A DNA stretch of 64,000 nucleotides, taken from Acidimicrobiales bacterium. Its GTDB lineage: Bacteria; Actinomycetota; Acidimicrobiia; Acidimicrobiales; MedAcidi-G1. Below, one piece after another: positions 16,323-23,705 of the stretch; position 1 is the stretch's first letter, and each line of letters opens with the position of its first letter. Below the pieces are notes generated by a model. The model did no database searches. It had not been told where the DNA came from and saw only the letters and a list, made by a program, of their open reading frames with translations. The stretch spans positions 1-64,000 of the forward strand of contig JAKURY010000002.1 of NCBI GenBank assembly GCA_022452145.1, given 5' to 3'. Made by a program: the position numbers and the translations under genes.

Positions 16323-16325
16323 GTT
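16320..16325 (+). promoter_or_regulatory. Candidate -10 element (TAGGTT) for leaderless proC
   Basis: TAGGTT overlaps the TAG stop of the MFS gene and ends six bases before the proC GTG. There is no Shine-Dalgarno sequence at proC, so a leaderless transcript is likely. Confidence 0.5.
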
Positions 16326-16331
16326 CAGCCC

Positions 16332-17126
16332 GTGGCCACGAGACTCCAGGTGATCGGCGGCGGGAAGATGGGCGAGGCGCTGCTCAGCGGCCTGGTGGCC
16401 GACGGTTGGGCGGCTGCCGGTGAACTCCACGTGGTCGAACCCGACGCCGGCCGCCGCAGCGTGCTGGCCGGGTCTCTACCCGGTGTCTCGTGCGATGACA
16501 CCGCCCTCGCCGGCGTCGACACCCTCGTCGCCGTCAAGCCCCACGTGGTCGCCGACGTGTGCGCCGGTCTGGCCGTCCTCGGAGTGCCCCGGGTCGTATC
16601 CATCGCCGCCGGCGTCAGGACTGGTGCCATCGAGGCGGTCATCGGCGAGGGCGTCCCAGTGGTCCGGGTCATGCCCAACACCCCGTCACTGGTCGGGGAG
16701 GGTGCCGCAGCCGTGGCCGGCGGACGGGCCGCCAGCGACGAGGACATCGAGTGGGCTGTCGGGATCCTCTCGGCGGTCGGCGAGGTGGTCGTGGTCCCCG
16801 AAGCCCTCCTCGATGCGGTCACCGGGCTCTCGGGTTCCGGCCCCGCCTACGTGTTCCTCCTGGCCGAGGCCCTGATGGATGCCGGCGAGGCCGAGGGGCT
16901 GCCCAGGGAGGTGGCGGTTGCCCTCACCGAACAGACCCTGCTGGGAGCGGCCACCCTGCTGAGTCGTTCCGACGACCCGGCGGCGACCCTGCGGGAGAAC
17001 GTCACGTCGGCGGGCGGTACCACGGCGGCCGGCCTGGCGGTGTTCGAGGCCGGTGGCTTCCGCCAACTGGTGAGCGATGTGGTCGCCGCGGCAACCGAAC
17101 GCTCACGCCAGCTGGGCGCCGGCTGA
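16332..17126 (+). CDS. proC: Pyrroline-5-carboxylate reductase
   Basis: A 264-residue NAD(P)H-dependent enzyme for the last step of proline synthesis. The N-terminal dinucleotide motif is VIGGGKMGEALLSGL. The middle has VRVMPNTPSLVGEG, and the C-terminal signature lies around 215-240 (ATLLSRSDDPA, LRENVTSAGGTTAAGL). Length and motif spacing are normal. The start is GTG. It is followed 2 bases later by the DUF62 gene. Confidence 0.93.
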   Translation: MATRLQVIGGGKMGEALLSGLVADGWAAAGELHVVEPDAGRRSVLAGSLPGVSCDDTALAGVDTLVAVKPHVVADVCAGLAVLGVPRVVSIAAGVRTGAIEAVIGEGVPVVRVMPNTPSLVGEGAAAVAGGRAASDEDIEWAVGILSAVGEVVVVPEALLDAVTGLSGSGPAYVFLLAEALMDAGEAEGLPREVAVALTEQTLLGAATLLSRSDDPAATLRENVTSAGGTTAAGLAVFEAGGFRQLVSDVVAAATERSRQLGAG

Positions 17127-17128
17127 TC

Positions 17129-18013
17129 GTGGGCCGGCGCTACGACACGATTTCGTTCCTGTCGGACTACGGCGCCGACGACGAGTTCGTCGGTGTCGTC
17201 CACTCCGTGGTCCGGGGCATCGCTCCCCATGTCCACGTGGTCGACATTACCCACGGGATCGGTGCCCACGACGTCCGTGCGGGTGGCCTGGCCCTGGCGC
17301 GCAGCGCCCAGTACCTGTGCCCCGGTGTGGTGCTGGCCGTGGTCGACCCGGGCGTCGGTACCGACCGCCGGGCGGTGGCCGTGGAGGTCGGTGGTGGTGA
17401 GTCGGTCCTGGTCGGGCCCGACAACGGCCTGCTGGCTCCGGCGGTGGCCATGGTGGGCGGGGCCGACAGGGCGGTGTCGTTGACCGATCCGGCATGGCAC
17501 CTCCCAGCGCCGGGGTCCACCTTCGACGGACGCGACGTCTTCGCTCCGGTCGCCGCCCACCTGGCCACCGGGGTGGACCTGGGCGAGATGGGCGATCCGA
17601 TCCAGCCGGCGGGCCTGCTCCCCGGCGTACTGCCGGTGGCCGCGGTCGAGTCCGACGGCCTGCACGCCGAGGTGCTGTGGGTGGACCGCTTCGGCAACCT
17701 GCAGCTGAACGTGGACCCCGGGGAACTCGACGCCCTGGAAGCCGGCGACCGGTACAGGGTACGGGTCGCCGACCGGGTTCTTCCTGCCCAGCGGGTGTCG
17801 GCCTACGACGACGTGCCCACCGGTGGCCTTGGCGTGCTTGTCGACTCCTGGGGCATGGTCTCCCTCGTGGTGGCACGGGCGTCCGCGGCCGCCGACCTGG
17901 GGATCGGTGCCGGCGGTGCCGTGGTTCTCGGGCCGGCTGGCGACGATCCCGGCGTGACCACGAGGGTCGCGCTGGGTGGGCGATCTGCCTCGGACGATCC
18001 GGAAGGAACCTGA
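17129..18013 (+). CDS. DUF62-family SAM hydrolase (SAM hydroxide adenosyltransferase)
   Basis: A 294-residue protein related to chlorinase and fluorinase. The N-terminal FLSDYGADDEFVG is followed by the family's VVDPGVGTDR with Asp73 and Arg80, and by FDGRDVFAPVAAHL with His144. These form the Asp-Arg-His set that activates water in DUF62 proteins, giving adenosine and methionine from SAM. The residues used by halogenases are not what is seen. The start is GTG two bases after proC. It is coupled to a tiny membrane protein through a TGATG junction. Physiological role uncertain; SAM turnover is the usual suggestion. Confidence 0.88.
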   Translation: MGRRYDTISFLSDYGADDEFVGVVHSVVRGIAPHVHVVDITHGIGAHDVRAGGLALARSAQYLCPGVVLAVVDPGVGTDRRAVAVEVGGGESVLVGPDNGLLAPAVAMVGGADRAVSLTDPAWHLPAPGSTFDGRDVFAPVAAHLATGVDLGEMGDPIQPAGLLPGVLPVAAVESDGLHAEVLWVDRFGNLQLNVDPGELDALEAGDRYRVRVADRVLPAQRVSAYDDVPTGGLGVLVDSWGMVSLVVARASAAADLGIGAGGAVVLGPAGDDPGVTTRVALGGRSASDDPEGT

Positions 18014-18102
18014 TGCGCCTCGGCACCACCATCGTCACGGCGATCCTGCTGGCGGCCATCCTGGGTGCCGCCGTGGTCCAGTTCGTCCTGCTCGTCGACT
18101 GA
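18013..18102 (+). CDS. 29-residue single-span membrane peptide
   Basis: The sequence begins MRLGTTIVTAILLAAILGA and is hydrophobic from residue 4 to 27, ending in Asp. The ATG overlaps the DUF62 stop as TGATG, and GGAAGGA at 18001-18007 (inside the DUF62 gene) is a good ribosome binding site. It is therefore a probable translated small protein, translationally coupled to the SAM hydrolase. I know of no defined function. Confidence 0.65.
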   Translation: MRLGTTIVTAILLAAILGAAVVQFVLLVD

Positions 18103-18118
18103 ACGGCTAAGGCCAGCC

Positions 18119-18814
18119 TCAACCTGTCGACTGGCTGCCGGTGGCCACCATGGCCCCGGCGAAGATCAGCGAGATCCCGACCAGCAGCGAGACGGCGAAC
18201 CCGGTCATCTCGTCGAGGACGGAGTTGAGCAGCCCGCCCCAGCTCAGCACGAGGGCGCCGGCCACGATCAGGCCGTTGCCTAATGCTCCCCGTCGGGCCG
18301 TTCCCGTGCCGATCCGCAGTAGGCGGACCATCGACCAGGTCGATCCGATGATCACGACCAGCGCCCCGGTCGACGAGGCGACCGCTGCGGCGACCCGCGG
18401 GCCGGGGCCGAAGACGTCGCTGCCGCGGGGGAGGACGTCGGCGACGAACGTGCCTTCGATCGGTGAGGCCACCACCACCCCGGCGGCGAAGGCGCCGACC
18501 ACGACGGTGGCCCAGGCGATCCGGTCCGCCCTGGGTCGAGCGACCAGCAGGTACACGGTTCCCAGCGCCAGGATCGGCACGTTCAGTACGGCCCCGAAGG
18601 CGTAGAAGAACCGGAATGGCCTCGCCGACCAACCGGCCGACGCCCCCCACCAGAGCGAGGCGGCACCCGCGGCGAAGAGTCCGAGCGATGCGGACCAGGC
18701 AAGGTCCTGGGGGCGTCGCCGGTCCAACCAGCGTTCGAAGACCGTGGCGGCGAAGGCCACCGACACGAGGGTGGCCGCCGCGGCCATGGCGATCTGGTGC
18801 GTCACGGAAGGCAC
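18119..18814 (-). CDS. Membrane protein of unknown function, about seven spans
   Basis: A 231-residue, highly hydrophobic protein with about seven transmembrane segments. A FERWLDRRRPQDLAWSAS loop lies after segment 1, and GAGAASLWW-like small-residue helices follow. The loop between segments 4 and 5 contains PRGSDVFGPGPR. The start is GTG at 18814. It is convergent with the 29-residue peptide gene, 16 bases apart, and divergent from rex. I do not recognise a functional family. Confidence 0.75.
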   Translation of the reverse strand: MPSVTHQIAMAAAATLVSVAFAATVFERWLDRRRPQDLAWSASLGLFAAGAASLWWGASAGWSARPFRFFYAFGAVLNVPILALGTVYLLVARPRADRIAWATVVVGAFAAGVVVASPIEGTFVADVLPRGSDVFGPGPRVAAAVASSTGALVVIIGSTWSMVRLLRIGTGTARRGALGNGLIVAGALVLSWGGLLNSVLDEMTGFAVSLLVGISLIFAGAMVATGSQSTG

Positions 18815-18867
18815 GGTATTGGCCTATCGGCGACCATCGACAGCCCGAGGGTCGGCCCTACTGCAGC

Positions 18868-18887
18868 CCCGCGCCTGCGGGCGCGGG
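18868..18887. repeat. GC-rich inverted repeat between divergent promoters
   Basis: CCCGCGC (18868-18874) and GCGCGGG (18881-18887) are perfect 7-base arms around a six-base loop. It lies just upstream of the rex operator. There is no T-tract on either side, so a classical terminator is unlikely. Confidence 0.6.
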
Positions 18888-18895
18888 AACCTGGC

Positions 18896-18913
18896 ATGTG
18901 AAACGGTGCACAA
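18896..18913. promoter_or_regulatory. Rex operator upstream of rex
   Basis: ATGTGAAACGGTGCACAA matches the Rex consensus TTGTGAAnnnnTTCACAA at 12 of 14 defined positions. It covers the -35 region of the rex promoter, so NAD+-bound Rex would repress its own operon. The inner 16 bases recur exactly, inverted, in the promoter of the cytochrome bc operon at 29106-29121. Confidence 0.8.
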
Positions 18914-18918
18914 GCGTC

Positions 18919-18924
18919 TAGTTT
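18919..18924 (+). promoter_or_regulatory. Candidate -10 element (TAGTTT) for rex
   Basis: TAGTTT ends six bases before the GTG of rex, and there is no Shine-Dalgarno sequence. This indicates a leaderless mRNA. The Rex operator starts 23 bases upstream and ends five bases before this hexamer. Confidence 0.6.
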
Positions 18925-18930
18925 GGGGGC

Positions 18931-19614
18931 GTGACGAACGCCGCTGGGTCGAGGCAGAACGAGCCGATTCCGGACGCCACCGTCGCACGCCTCCCCGTCT
19001 ACCTGCGGGGCCTGGTCGAGTTGTCCGACGACGACGTGGCCACCGTGTCTTCCGTCGGCCTCGCCGCCCGGGCCGGCGTGAACGCCGCCAACGTACGAAA
19101 GGACATGTCCTACCTGCACGCCCATGGCACGCGGGGCGTGGGCTACGACGTCGACCACCTCATCGGTGAGATCAGCGTGGCGCTGGGCGGCGGCGTCCCC
19201 AGCCCGGTGGTCATCGTCGGCGTCGGCAACCTGGGGCGGGCCCTCAGCCGGTATGACGGCTTCGTGGCCGGGGGCTTCCCCGTGGCCGGCCTGGTCGACG
19301 CCGACCCCACGGTCGTGGGTAGGCGGATCGCCGGCAAGGTCGTCCGGTCCGTCCACGAACTGGCCGGACTGGTGGACGAGACCGGGTGCACAATCGGCAT
19401 AGTGGCCACCCCGGCGGCTGCCGCCCAGGGGGCCGTCGACCGACTGGTGGCCTCCGGAGTCAGCTCGATCCTGAACTTCGCCCCGACGGTGGTGACCGTG
19501 CCCGACCGGGTCGACCTCCGCCAGGTGGACCTGGCAACCGAGCTCCAGATACTCGGGTACCACCAGCACCACCGGGCCACGGTCGGCCTCGGCTCCGACA
19601 GGGCCACGGGCTAG
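18931..19614 (+). CDS. rex: Redox-sensing transcriptional repressor Rex
   Basis: A 227-residue regulator. Residues 15-80 form the winged-helix domain (RLPVYLRGLVEL, VSSVGLAARAGVNAANVRKD, with the DNA-contacting VNAANVRKD segment). The NAD(H)-binding Rossmann domain starts with VVIVGVGNLGRAL, and the C-terminal QILGYHQHH part forms the domain-swapped helix. Rex binds its operator when NAD+ is high and leaves when NADH rises. It heads the heme operon, as in Streptomyces (rex-hemACD). Confidence 0.93.
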   Translation: MTNAAGSRQNEPIPDATVARLPVYLRGLVELSDDDVATVSSVGLAARAGVNAANVRKDMSYLHAHGTRGVGYDVDHLIGEISVALGGGVPSPVVIVGVGNLGRALSRYDGFVAGGFPVAGLVDADPTVVGRRIAGKVVRSVHELAGLVDETGCTIGIVATPAAAAQGAVDRLVASGVSSILNFAPTVVTVPDRVDLRQVDLATELQILGYHQHHRATVGLGSDRATG

Positions 19615-19787
19615 GTGCCGGACGTGGAATGCCGGGTCCTGTCATGTCGGCGCAACGGGTTGGAAAGGACACCCGGCATAGGGAATGCTGGAGCCCGGGA
19701 ACGGGGCACTGTCGCTCCGCCCAGTCGCCCCACAAACGGCGGTCCGGCCCCCGGGCCGGGTAGTCGGAGAAGAAGGAGTGTCGGCCT
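19615..19787 (+). other. 173-base leader or spacer between rex and hemA
   Basis: No convincing gene. It contains a perfect 7-base inverted repeat at 19744-19759 just before the hemA ribosome binding site (AGAAGGAG, 19771-19778), and a short GCAT-AGGGA-ATGC dyad near 19676. I see no T-tract terminator. It could be a folded leader that tunes hemA expression. Confidence 0.45.
19744..19759 (+). repeat. Inverted repeat ahead of the hemA ribosome binding site
   Basis: CCGGCCC and GGGCCGG are 7-base arms separated by only two bases (19744-19750 and 19753-19759). The dyad is followed 11 bases later by AGAAGGAG. In RNA it could form a very stable, tight hairpin or allow dimer pairing. Confidence 0.6.
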
Positions 19788-21047
19788 TTGTCGGTCGTCG
19801 TCGTAGGCCTGAACCATCGCACCGTGCCGCTCGACCTGCTTGAGCGCATGACGGTGCCGTCGTCGCTCCTGCCCAAGGCGCTTGCTGACCTCACGTCGCG
19901 CGAGCACGTCACCGAGGCCGTCGTGCTGTCGACCTGTAACCGGATCGAGGTCTACGCCTTCGCCGAGAAGTTCCACGGTGCCTATCAGGACATCCGCAAC
20001 TTCTTCGCCGAGGTGTCCCATGTGGCGCCCGAGGAGTTCTCCGACCACCTGACCAGCCTCTACGACGGCGACGCGGCCCGTCACCTCTTCTCCGTGGCCT
20101 CGGGCCTGGACTCGGCCGTACTGGGTGAGCACGAGATCCTCGGCCAGGTCCGAACCGCCTGGGAGGTGTCGTCCGCGGAGGGCGCGGTCGGCCCCGTCCT
20201 GAACCCGCTGTTCCGCCACGCCCTCGAGGTCGGCAAGCGGGTCCGGACCGAGACGGCCATCTCCCGCAACATCACCTCGGTCTCGCAGGCCGCCGTGGCC
20301 ATGGCCACCGATCGCCTGGGTGGCCTGGAGGGTCGACAGGTCCTGGTCGTCGGTGCCGGTGAGATGGGCGAGGGCCTGGCCCGCGCCCTCCACAGCGGCG
20401 GCGTGGCGGGCATCCGGGTGGCCAACCGCACCTGGGACCGAGCCGTTGAGGTGGCAGAGCGCCTGGGCGGCGTCCCGGTGCGCCTGGACGACTTGCCCCA
20501 CCACCTGGCGGAGGTCGACGTGCTGCTCACCTCCACCGGTGCCTCGGCAGTGATCCTCGAGCACGGCGACCTGGCCTCCGTGGTCGGCGAGCGCCATGGC
20601 CGTGAGCTGCTGGTCGTCGACATAGCGGTGCCCAGGGACGTCGACCCGGCGGCCGGTGAGATCGAGGGCGTGACCCTCCTCGACATGGACGATCTGCGGG
20701 AATTTGCCGAGGTGGGCATCCGGGAGCGCCAGCGCGAGGTGACGGCGGTCCAGGCCATCGTGGACGCCGAGCTGGATCGCTACGTCAACGAGTCCACGGC
20801 CCGATCGGTGGCTCCGCTGGTGGCCAGCCTCCGTTCACGCGGCGACTTCGTCCGGTCGGGCGAGTTGGAGCGACTCGCAGCCCGACTCGGAGACCTCGAC
20901 GACCGCCAACGTGAGGCCGTCGAGGCCCTCGCCGCAGGCATCGTGGGCAAGCTCCTGCACGAGCCGACGGTGCGCATGAAGGGCGCCGCCGGCACCGTTC
21001 GCGGCGAGCGCCTGGCTGAGGCCCTGCGCGACCTCTTCGACCTCTAG
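19788..21047 (+). CDS. hemA: Glutamyl-tRNA reductase
   Basis: A 419-residue enzyme of the C5 route to heme; it reduces glutamyl-tRNA to glutamate-1-semialdehyde with NADPH. The catalytic Cys50 is in LSTCNRIEVY, as in other bacteria. The central SVASGLDSAVLGEHEILGQV and the Rossmann motif VLVVGAGEMGEG follow, with a C-terminal dimerisation helix. The start is TTG with AGAAGGAG nine bases upstream. First heme gene after rex. Confidence 0.95.
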   Translation: MSVVVVGLNHRTVPLDLLERMTVPSSLLPKALADLTSREHVTEAVVLSTCNRIEVYAFAEKFHGAYQDIRNFFAEVSHVAPEEFSDHLTSLYDGDAARHLFSVASGLDSAVLGEHEILGQVRTAWEVSSAEGAVGPVLNPLFRHALEVGKRVRTETAISRNITSVSQAAVAMATDRLGGLEGRQVLVVGAGEMGEGLARALHSGGVAGIRVANRTWDRAVEVAERLGGVPVRLDDLPHHLAEVDVLLTSTGASAVILEHGDLASVVGERHGRELLVVDIAVPRDVDPAAGEIEGVTLLDMDDLREFAEVGIRERQREVTAVQAIVDAELDRYVNESTARSVAPLVASLRSRGDFVRSGELERLAARLGDLDDRQREAVEALAAGIVGKLLHEPTVRMKGAAGTVRGERLAEALRDLFDL

Positions 21048-21062
21048 GCCCGGGCGACGGCC

Positions 21063-21956
21063 GTGCGGATCCGGGCCGCCACCCGCGGAAGCGCCCTGGC
21101 CCGCTGGCAGACCGACCACCTGGCCCGGCTCCTCGCCTCCGTGCGCCCCGACGTGACCGTCGAGGTGGTGGTGGTCGAGACCACCGGTGACCTGGACCGG
21201 ACCACGCCGCTCGAGCAGATGGGCGGCCAGGGCGTCTTCGTGAAGGAGGTCCAGGCCGCGGTGCTCGACGGACGTGCCGACATCTCGGTCCACTCCGCCA
21301 AGGACCTCCCGGCCCTCACCCCGGAGGGCCTCGTGCTGGCGGCGGTACCAGAGCGGGCCGATCCCCGTGACGCACTGGTGGGATGTCGATGGGCCGACCT
21401 GGCCAATGGGGCCACTGTCGCCACCGGTTCGATACGGCGCAGGGCACACCTGGCACACCTTCGGCCGGACCTCGTGTTCAGCGGGCTGCGGGGCAACATA
21501 GGGACCCGTCTGGAGAAGGCAGCCGGGTTCGACGCCATCGTCATGGCCGCCGCCGCCCTGGACCGCCTGGGCATCGAACCCGACGTCGTGGACCGCCTGG
21601 ATCCGGCGATCCTGCTACCCCAGGTGGCCCAGGGCGCCCTTGCCGTCGAGTGCCGGACCCACGACGAAGAGGTCCGTGACCTGTTGGCGGCCGTCGAGGA
21701 TGCTGCGGCCCGTCGAACCGTCGACGCCGAGCGGGCATTTCTCGCCGAGCTGGGGGCGGGCTGCGACCTCCCGATCGCCGCCCACGCGGTGCTGGACGGC
21801 GACGAGGTGCTCCTGGCCGGCGCCATCTCGTCACCCGACGGCGCCGTGCTCCTGCGCGGCGAGCAGCGCTCCGCCGACGGGCCGGACCTGGGCCGGGCGC
21901 TGGCCCGCCACCTCCTCGACGAGCGTGGCGGGTCGGCACTCCTGGAGTCGGCGTGA
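21063..21956 (+). CDS. hemC: Porphobilinogen deaminase (hydroxymethylbilane synthase)
   Basis: A 297-residue enzyme. RAATRGSALARWQT starts the fold, then ISVHSAKDLP and GSIRRRAHLAHLRPDLVF with the arginines that hold the growing tetrapyrrole. The dipyrromethane-cofactor cysteine is in LGAGCDLPIAAHA. The start is GTG, 15 bases after hemA. Its stop overlaps the hemD start (GTGA). Confidence 0.94.
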   Translation: MRIRAATRGSALARWQTDHLARLLASVRPDVTVEVVVVETTGDLDRTTPLEQMGGQGVFVKEVQAAVLDGRADISVHSAKDLPALTPEGLVLAAVPERADPRDALVGCRWADLANGATVATGSIRRRAHLAHLRPDLVFSGLRGNIGTRLEKAAGFDAIVMAAAALDRLGIEPDVVDRLDPAILLPQVAQGALAVECRTHDEEVRDLLAAVEDAAARRTVDAERAFLAELGAGCDLPIAAHAVLDGDEVLLAGAISSPDGAVLLRGEQRSADGPDLGRALARHLLDERGGSALLESA

Positions 21957-22696
21957 GTCCGCTGGTCGGTCGGACGGTGGTCGTCACCCGGGCCACTGAC
22001 CAGGTCGGCACCCTCGCCGGTGCCCTGGCCGAGCTGGGAGCCGAGGTGGTCGAGCTCCCGGTGATCGCAATCGTCGAGCCGTCCGATGGAGGCGCCGCTC
22101 TGGCCGGCGCCCTGGCCTCGGCCGACCGGTACGACTGGATCGTCGTCACCTCGCCAAACGGCTCCCGGCGTGTCGTCGACCTGCTGGCGGGTCCCACCAC
22201 AGCCCGCCTCGCCGCGGTGGGACCGAAGACGGCAGCGCCCTTGGCCGCGTCCGGCCGGCTGGTGGACCTGGTGCCGGGCCGTGCCGTGGCCGAGGGCCTG
22301 CTCGAGGAGTTCCCGTCTCCCCCGGAATCCGGCGGCCGGGTCCTGCTCGCCCGCGCAGAGGTGGCCCGCGACGTGCTGCCCGAAGGCCTCTCGGCCGCCG
22401 GTTGGGAGGTCGAGGTGGTCGCGGCCTACCGCAACGTGGTGCCGGTCGTGGACCCGGCCGTGCTCGTTCGGGCCCGGTCCGCCCACCTGGTGACCTTCAC
22501 CGCAGAATCGACGGTCAGGCGCTACCACGAGCTGGCCGGGGCCAACCTGCCCCTGGCCGCCGCCTGCATAGGGCCGATCAGCGCTGCAGCGGCCCGGGAA
22601 TTAGGCTTCGCCGTCGTGGAGGCCGCCCCCCACTCGGTCGCAGGCCTCCTGGACGCCGTGGTCGCCTGGGCAGCGGCATCGCCGCCCACGACCTGA
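21953..22696 (+). CDS. hemD: Uroporphyrinogen-III synthase
   Basis: A 247-residue two-lobed protein with the typical weakly conserved pattern: GRTVVVTRATDQVGTLAGAL at the start, DWIVVTSPNGSRRVVDLL, AAVGPKTAAPL and a late VTFTAESTVRRYHELAG followed by ACIGPISAAAARELG. It closes and inverts ring D of hydroxymethylbilane. Translation is coupled to hemC by the GTGA overlap. It lacks a fused methyltransferase domain. Confidence 0.92.
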   Translation: MSPLVGRTVVVTRATDQVGTLAGALAELGAEVVELPVIAIVEPSDGGAALAGALASADRYDWIVVTSPNGSRRVVDLLAGPTTARLAAVGPKTAAPLAASGRLVDLVPGRAVAEGLLEEFPSPPESGGRVLLARAEVARDVLPEGLSAAGWEVEVVAAYRNVVPVVDPAVLVRARSAHLVTFTAESTVRRYHELAGANLPLAAACIGPISAAAARELGFAVVEAAPHSVAGLLDAVVAWAAASPPTT

Positions 22697-22702
22697 CCTC
22701 CG

Positions 22703-22708
22703 TAGGCT
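22703..22708 (+). promoter_or_regulatory. Candidate internal -10 element (TAGGCT) for hemB
   Basis: TAGGCT ends six bases before the hemB GTG in the 18-base hemD-hemB gap. There is no ribosome binding site there. The pattern repeats that at rex and proC, suggesting an additional leaderless promoter inside the heme cluster. Confidence 0.45.
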
Positions 22709-22714
22709 CGTGCG

Positions 22715-23698
22715 GTGAGCTTTCCCGCCTCGCGACCCCGTCGCCTGCGCCGCACCGCCGCCCTGCGCCGCCTGGTGGCCGAGACCCGCCTCTCGGTCGA
22801 CGACCTGGTGGCGCCCCTCTTCGTGCGGGAGGGCATTGACGAGCCACAGCCTGTGGCCTCCCTTCCGGGCGTCGTGCAGCACACCCGGTCCAGCCTGCGT
22901 GCCGAGGTGTCCGCCCTGCGGGACCTAGGCGTCCCGGCCGTGATCCTCTTCGGTATCCCCGAGGAGAAGGACGCCGTCGGCTCCGAGGCCTGGAACCCCG
23001 ACGGCGTGGTCCAGGTGGCTCTGCGGGACCTCCGCGACGAGGTGGGCGACGACGTGGTCCTCATGGCCGACCTGTGTGTCGACGAGTACACGGACCACGG
23101 CCACTGTGGCGTGCTGGACGGCCACGGTTCGGTCGACAACGACGCCACCCTCGAGCTCTACGGGAGGGTCGCCGTCGCCCAGGCTGCAGCCGGGGCCGAC
23201 GTGACAGCCCCCTCCGGGATGATGGACGGCCAGGTGGCCGCCATCCGGGCCGCCCTGGACGATGCCGGACACCCCGACACGGTGATCCTGGCGTACGCCG
23301 CCAAGTACGCCTCGGCCCTCTACGGCCCGTTCCGCGATGCGGTGGACGTCCAGATCGTGGGCGGTGGCGATCGCAGGGGCTACCAGCAGGATCCGCCCAA
23401 CGCCCGGGAGGCGATCGTCGAGATCATGGCCGACCTCGACGAGGGTGCCGACATGGTGATGGTCAAGCCGGCGTTGGCCTATCTGGACGTCATCGCCGAG
23501 GCCCGAGCGGCCGTCGACGTACCTCTCGCCGCCTACCACGTGAGCGGCGAGTACGCGATGGTCGAGGCGGCGGCGGCCAACGGCTGGCTGGACGGCGACG
23601 CCGTGGGAATGGAGCACCTGCTCTCCATCCGACGGGCCGGTGCCGACTTCATCCTCACCTACCTGGCCCGGCGTGCCGCCGAGCTCCTGCAGGGTTGA
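22715..23698 (+). CDS. hemB: Delta-aminolevulinic acid dehydratase (porphobilinogen synthase)
   Basis: A 327-residue enzyme that condenses two ALA molecules. The metal-site segment is DLCVDEYTDHGHCG: Cys121 and Cys131 are present, and the middle ligand of the three-cysteine zinc site is Asp123. The Schiff-base lysines are in LAYAAKYAS and MVMVKPALAYLD. DVTAPSGMMDGQ and GEYAMVEAAA are other hallmarks. The start is GTG with no ribosome binding site. Confidence 0.95.
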   Translation: MSFPASRPRRLRRTAALRRLVAETRLSVDDLVAPLFVREGIDEPQPVASLPGVVQHTRSSLRAEVSALRDLGVPAVILFGIPEEKDAVGSEAWNPDGVVQVALRDLRDEVGDDVVLMADLCVDEYTDHGHCGVLDGHGSVDNDATLELYGRVAVAQAAAGADVTAPSGMMDGQVAAIRAALDDAGHPDTVILAYAAKYASALYGPFRDAVDVQIVGGGDRRGYQQDPPNAREAIVEIMADLDEGADMVMVKPALAYLDVIAEARAAVDVPLAAYHVSGEYAMVEAAAANGWLDGDAVGMEHLLSIRRAGADFILTYLARRAAELLQG

Positions 23699-23705
23699 AC
23701 CTCCG

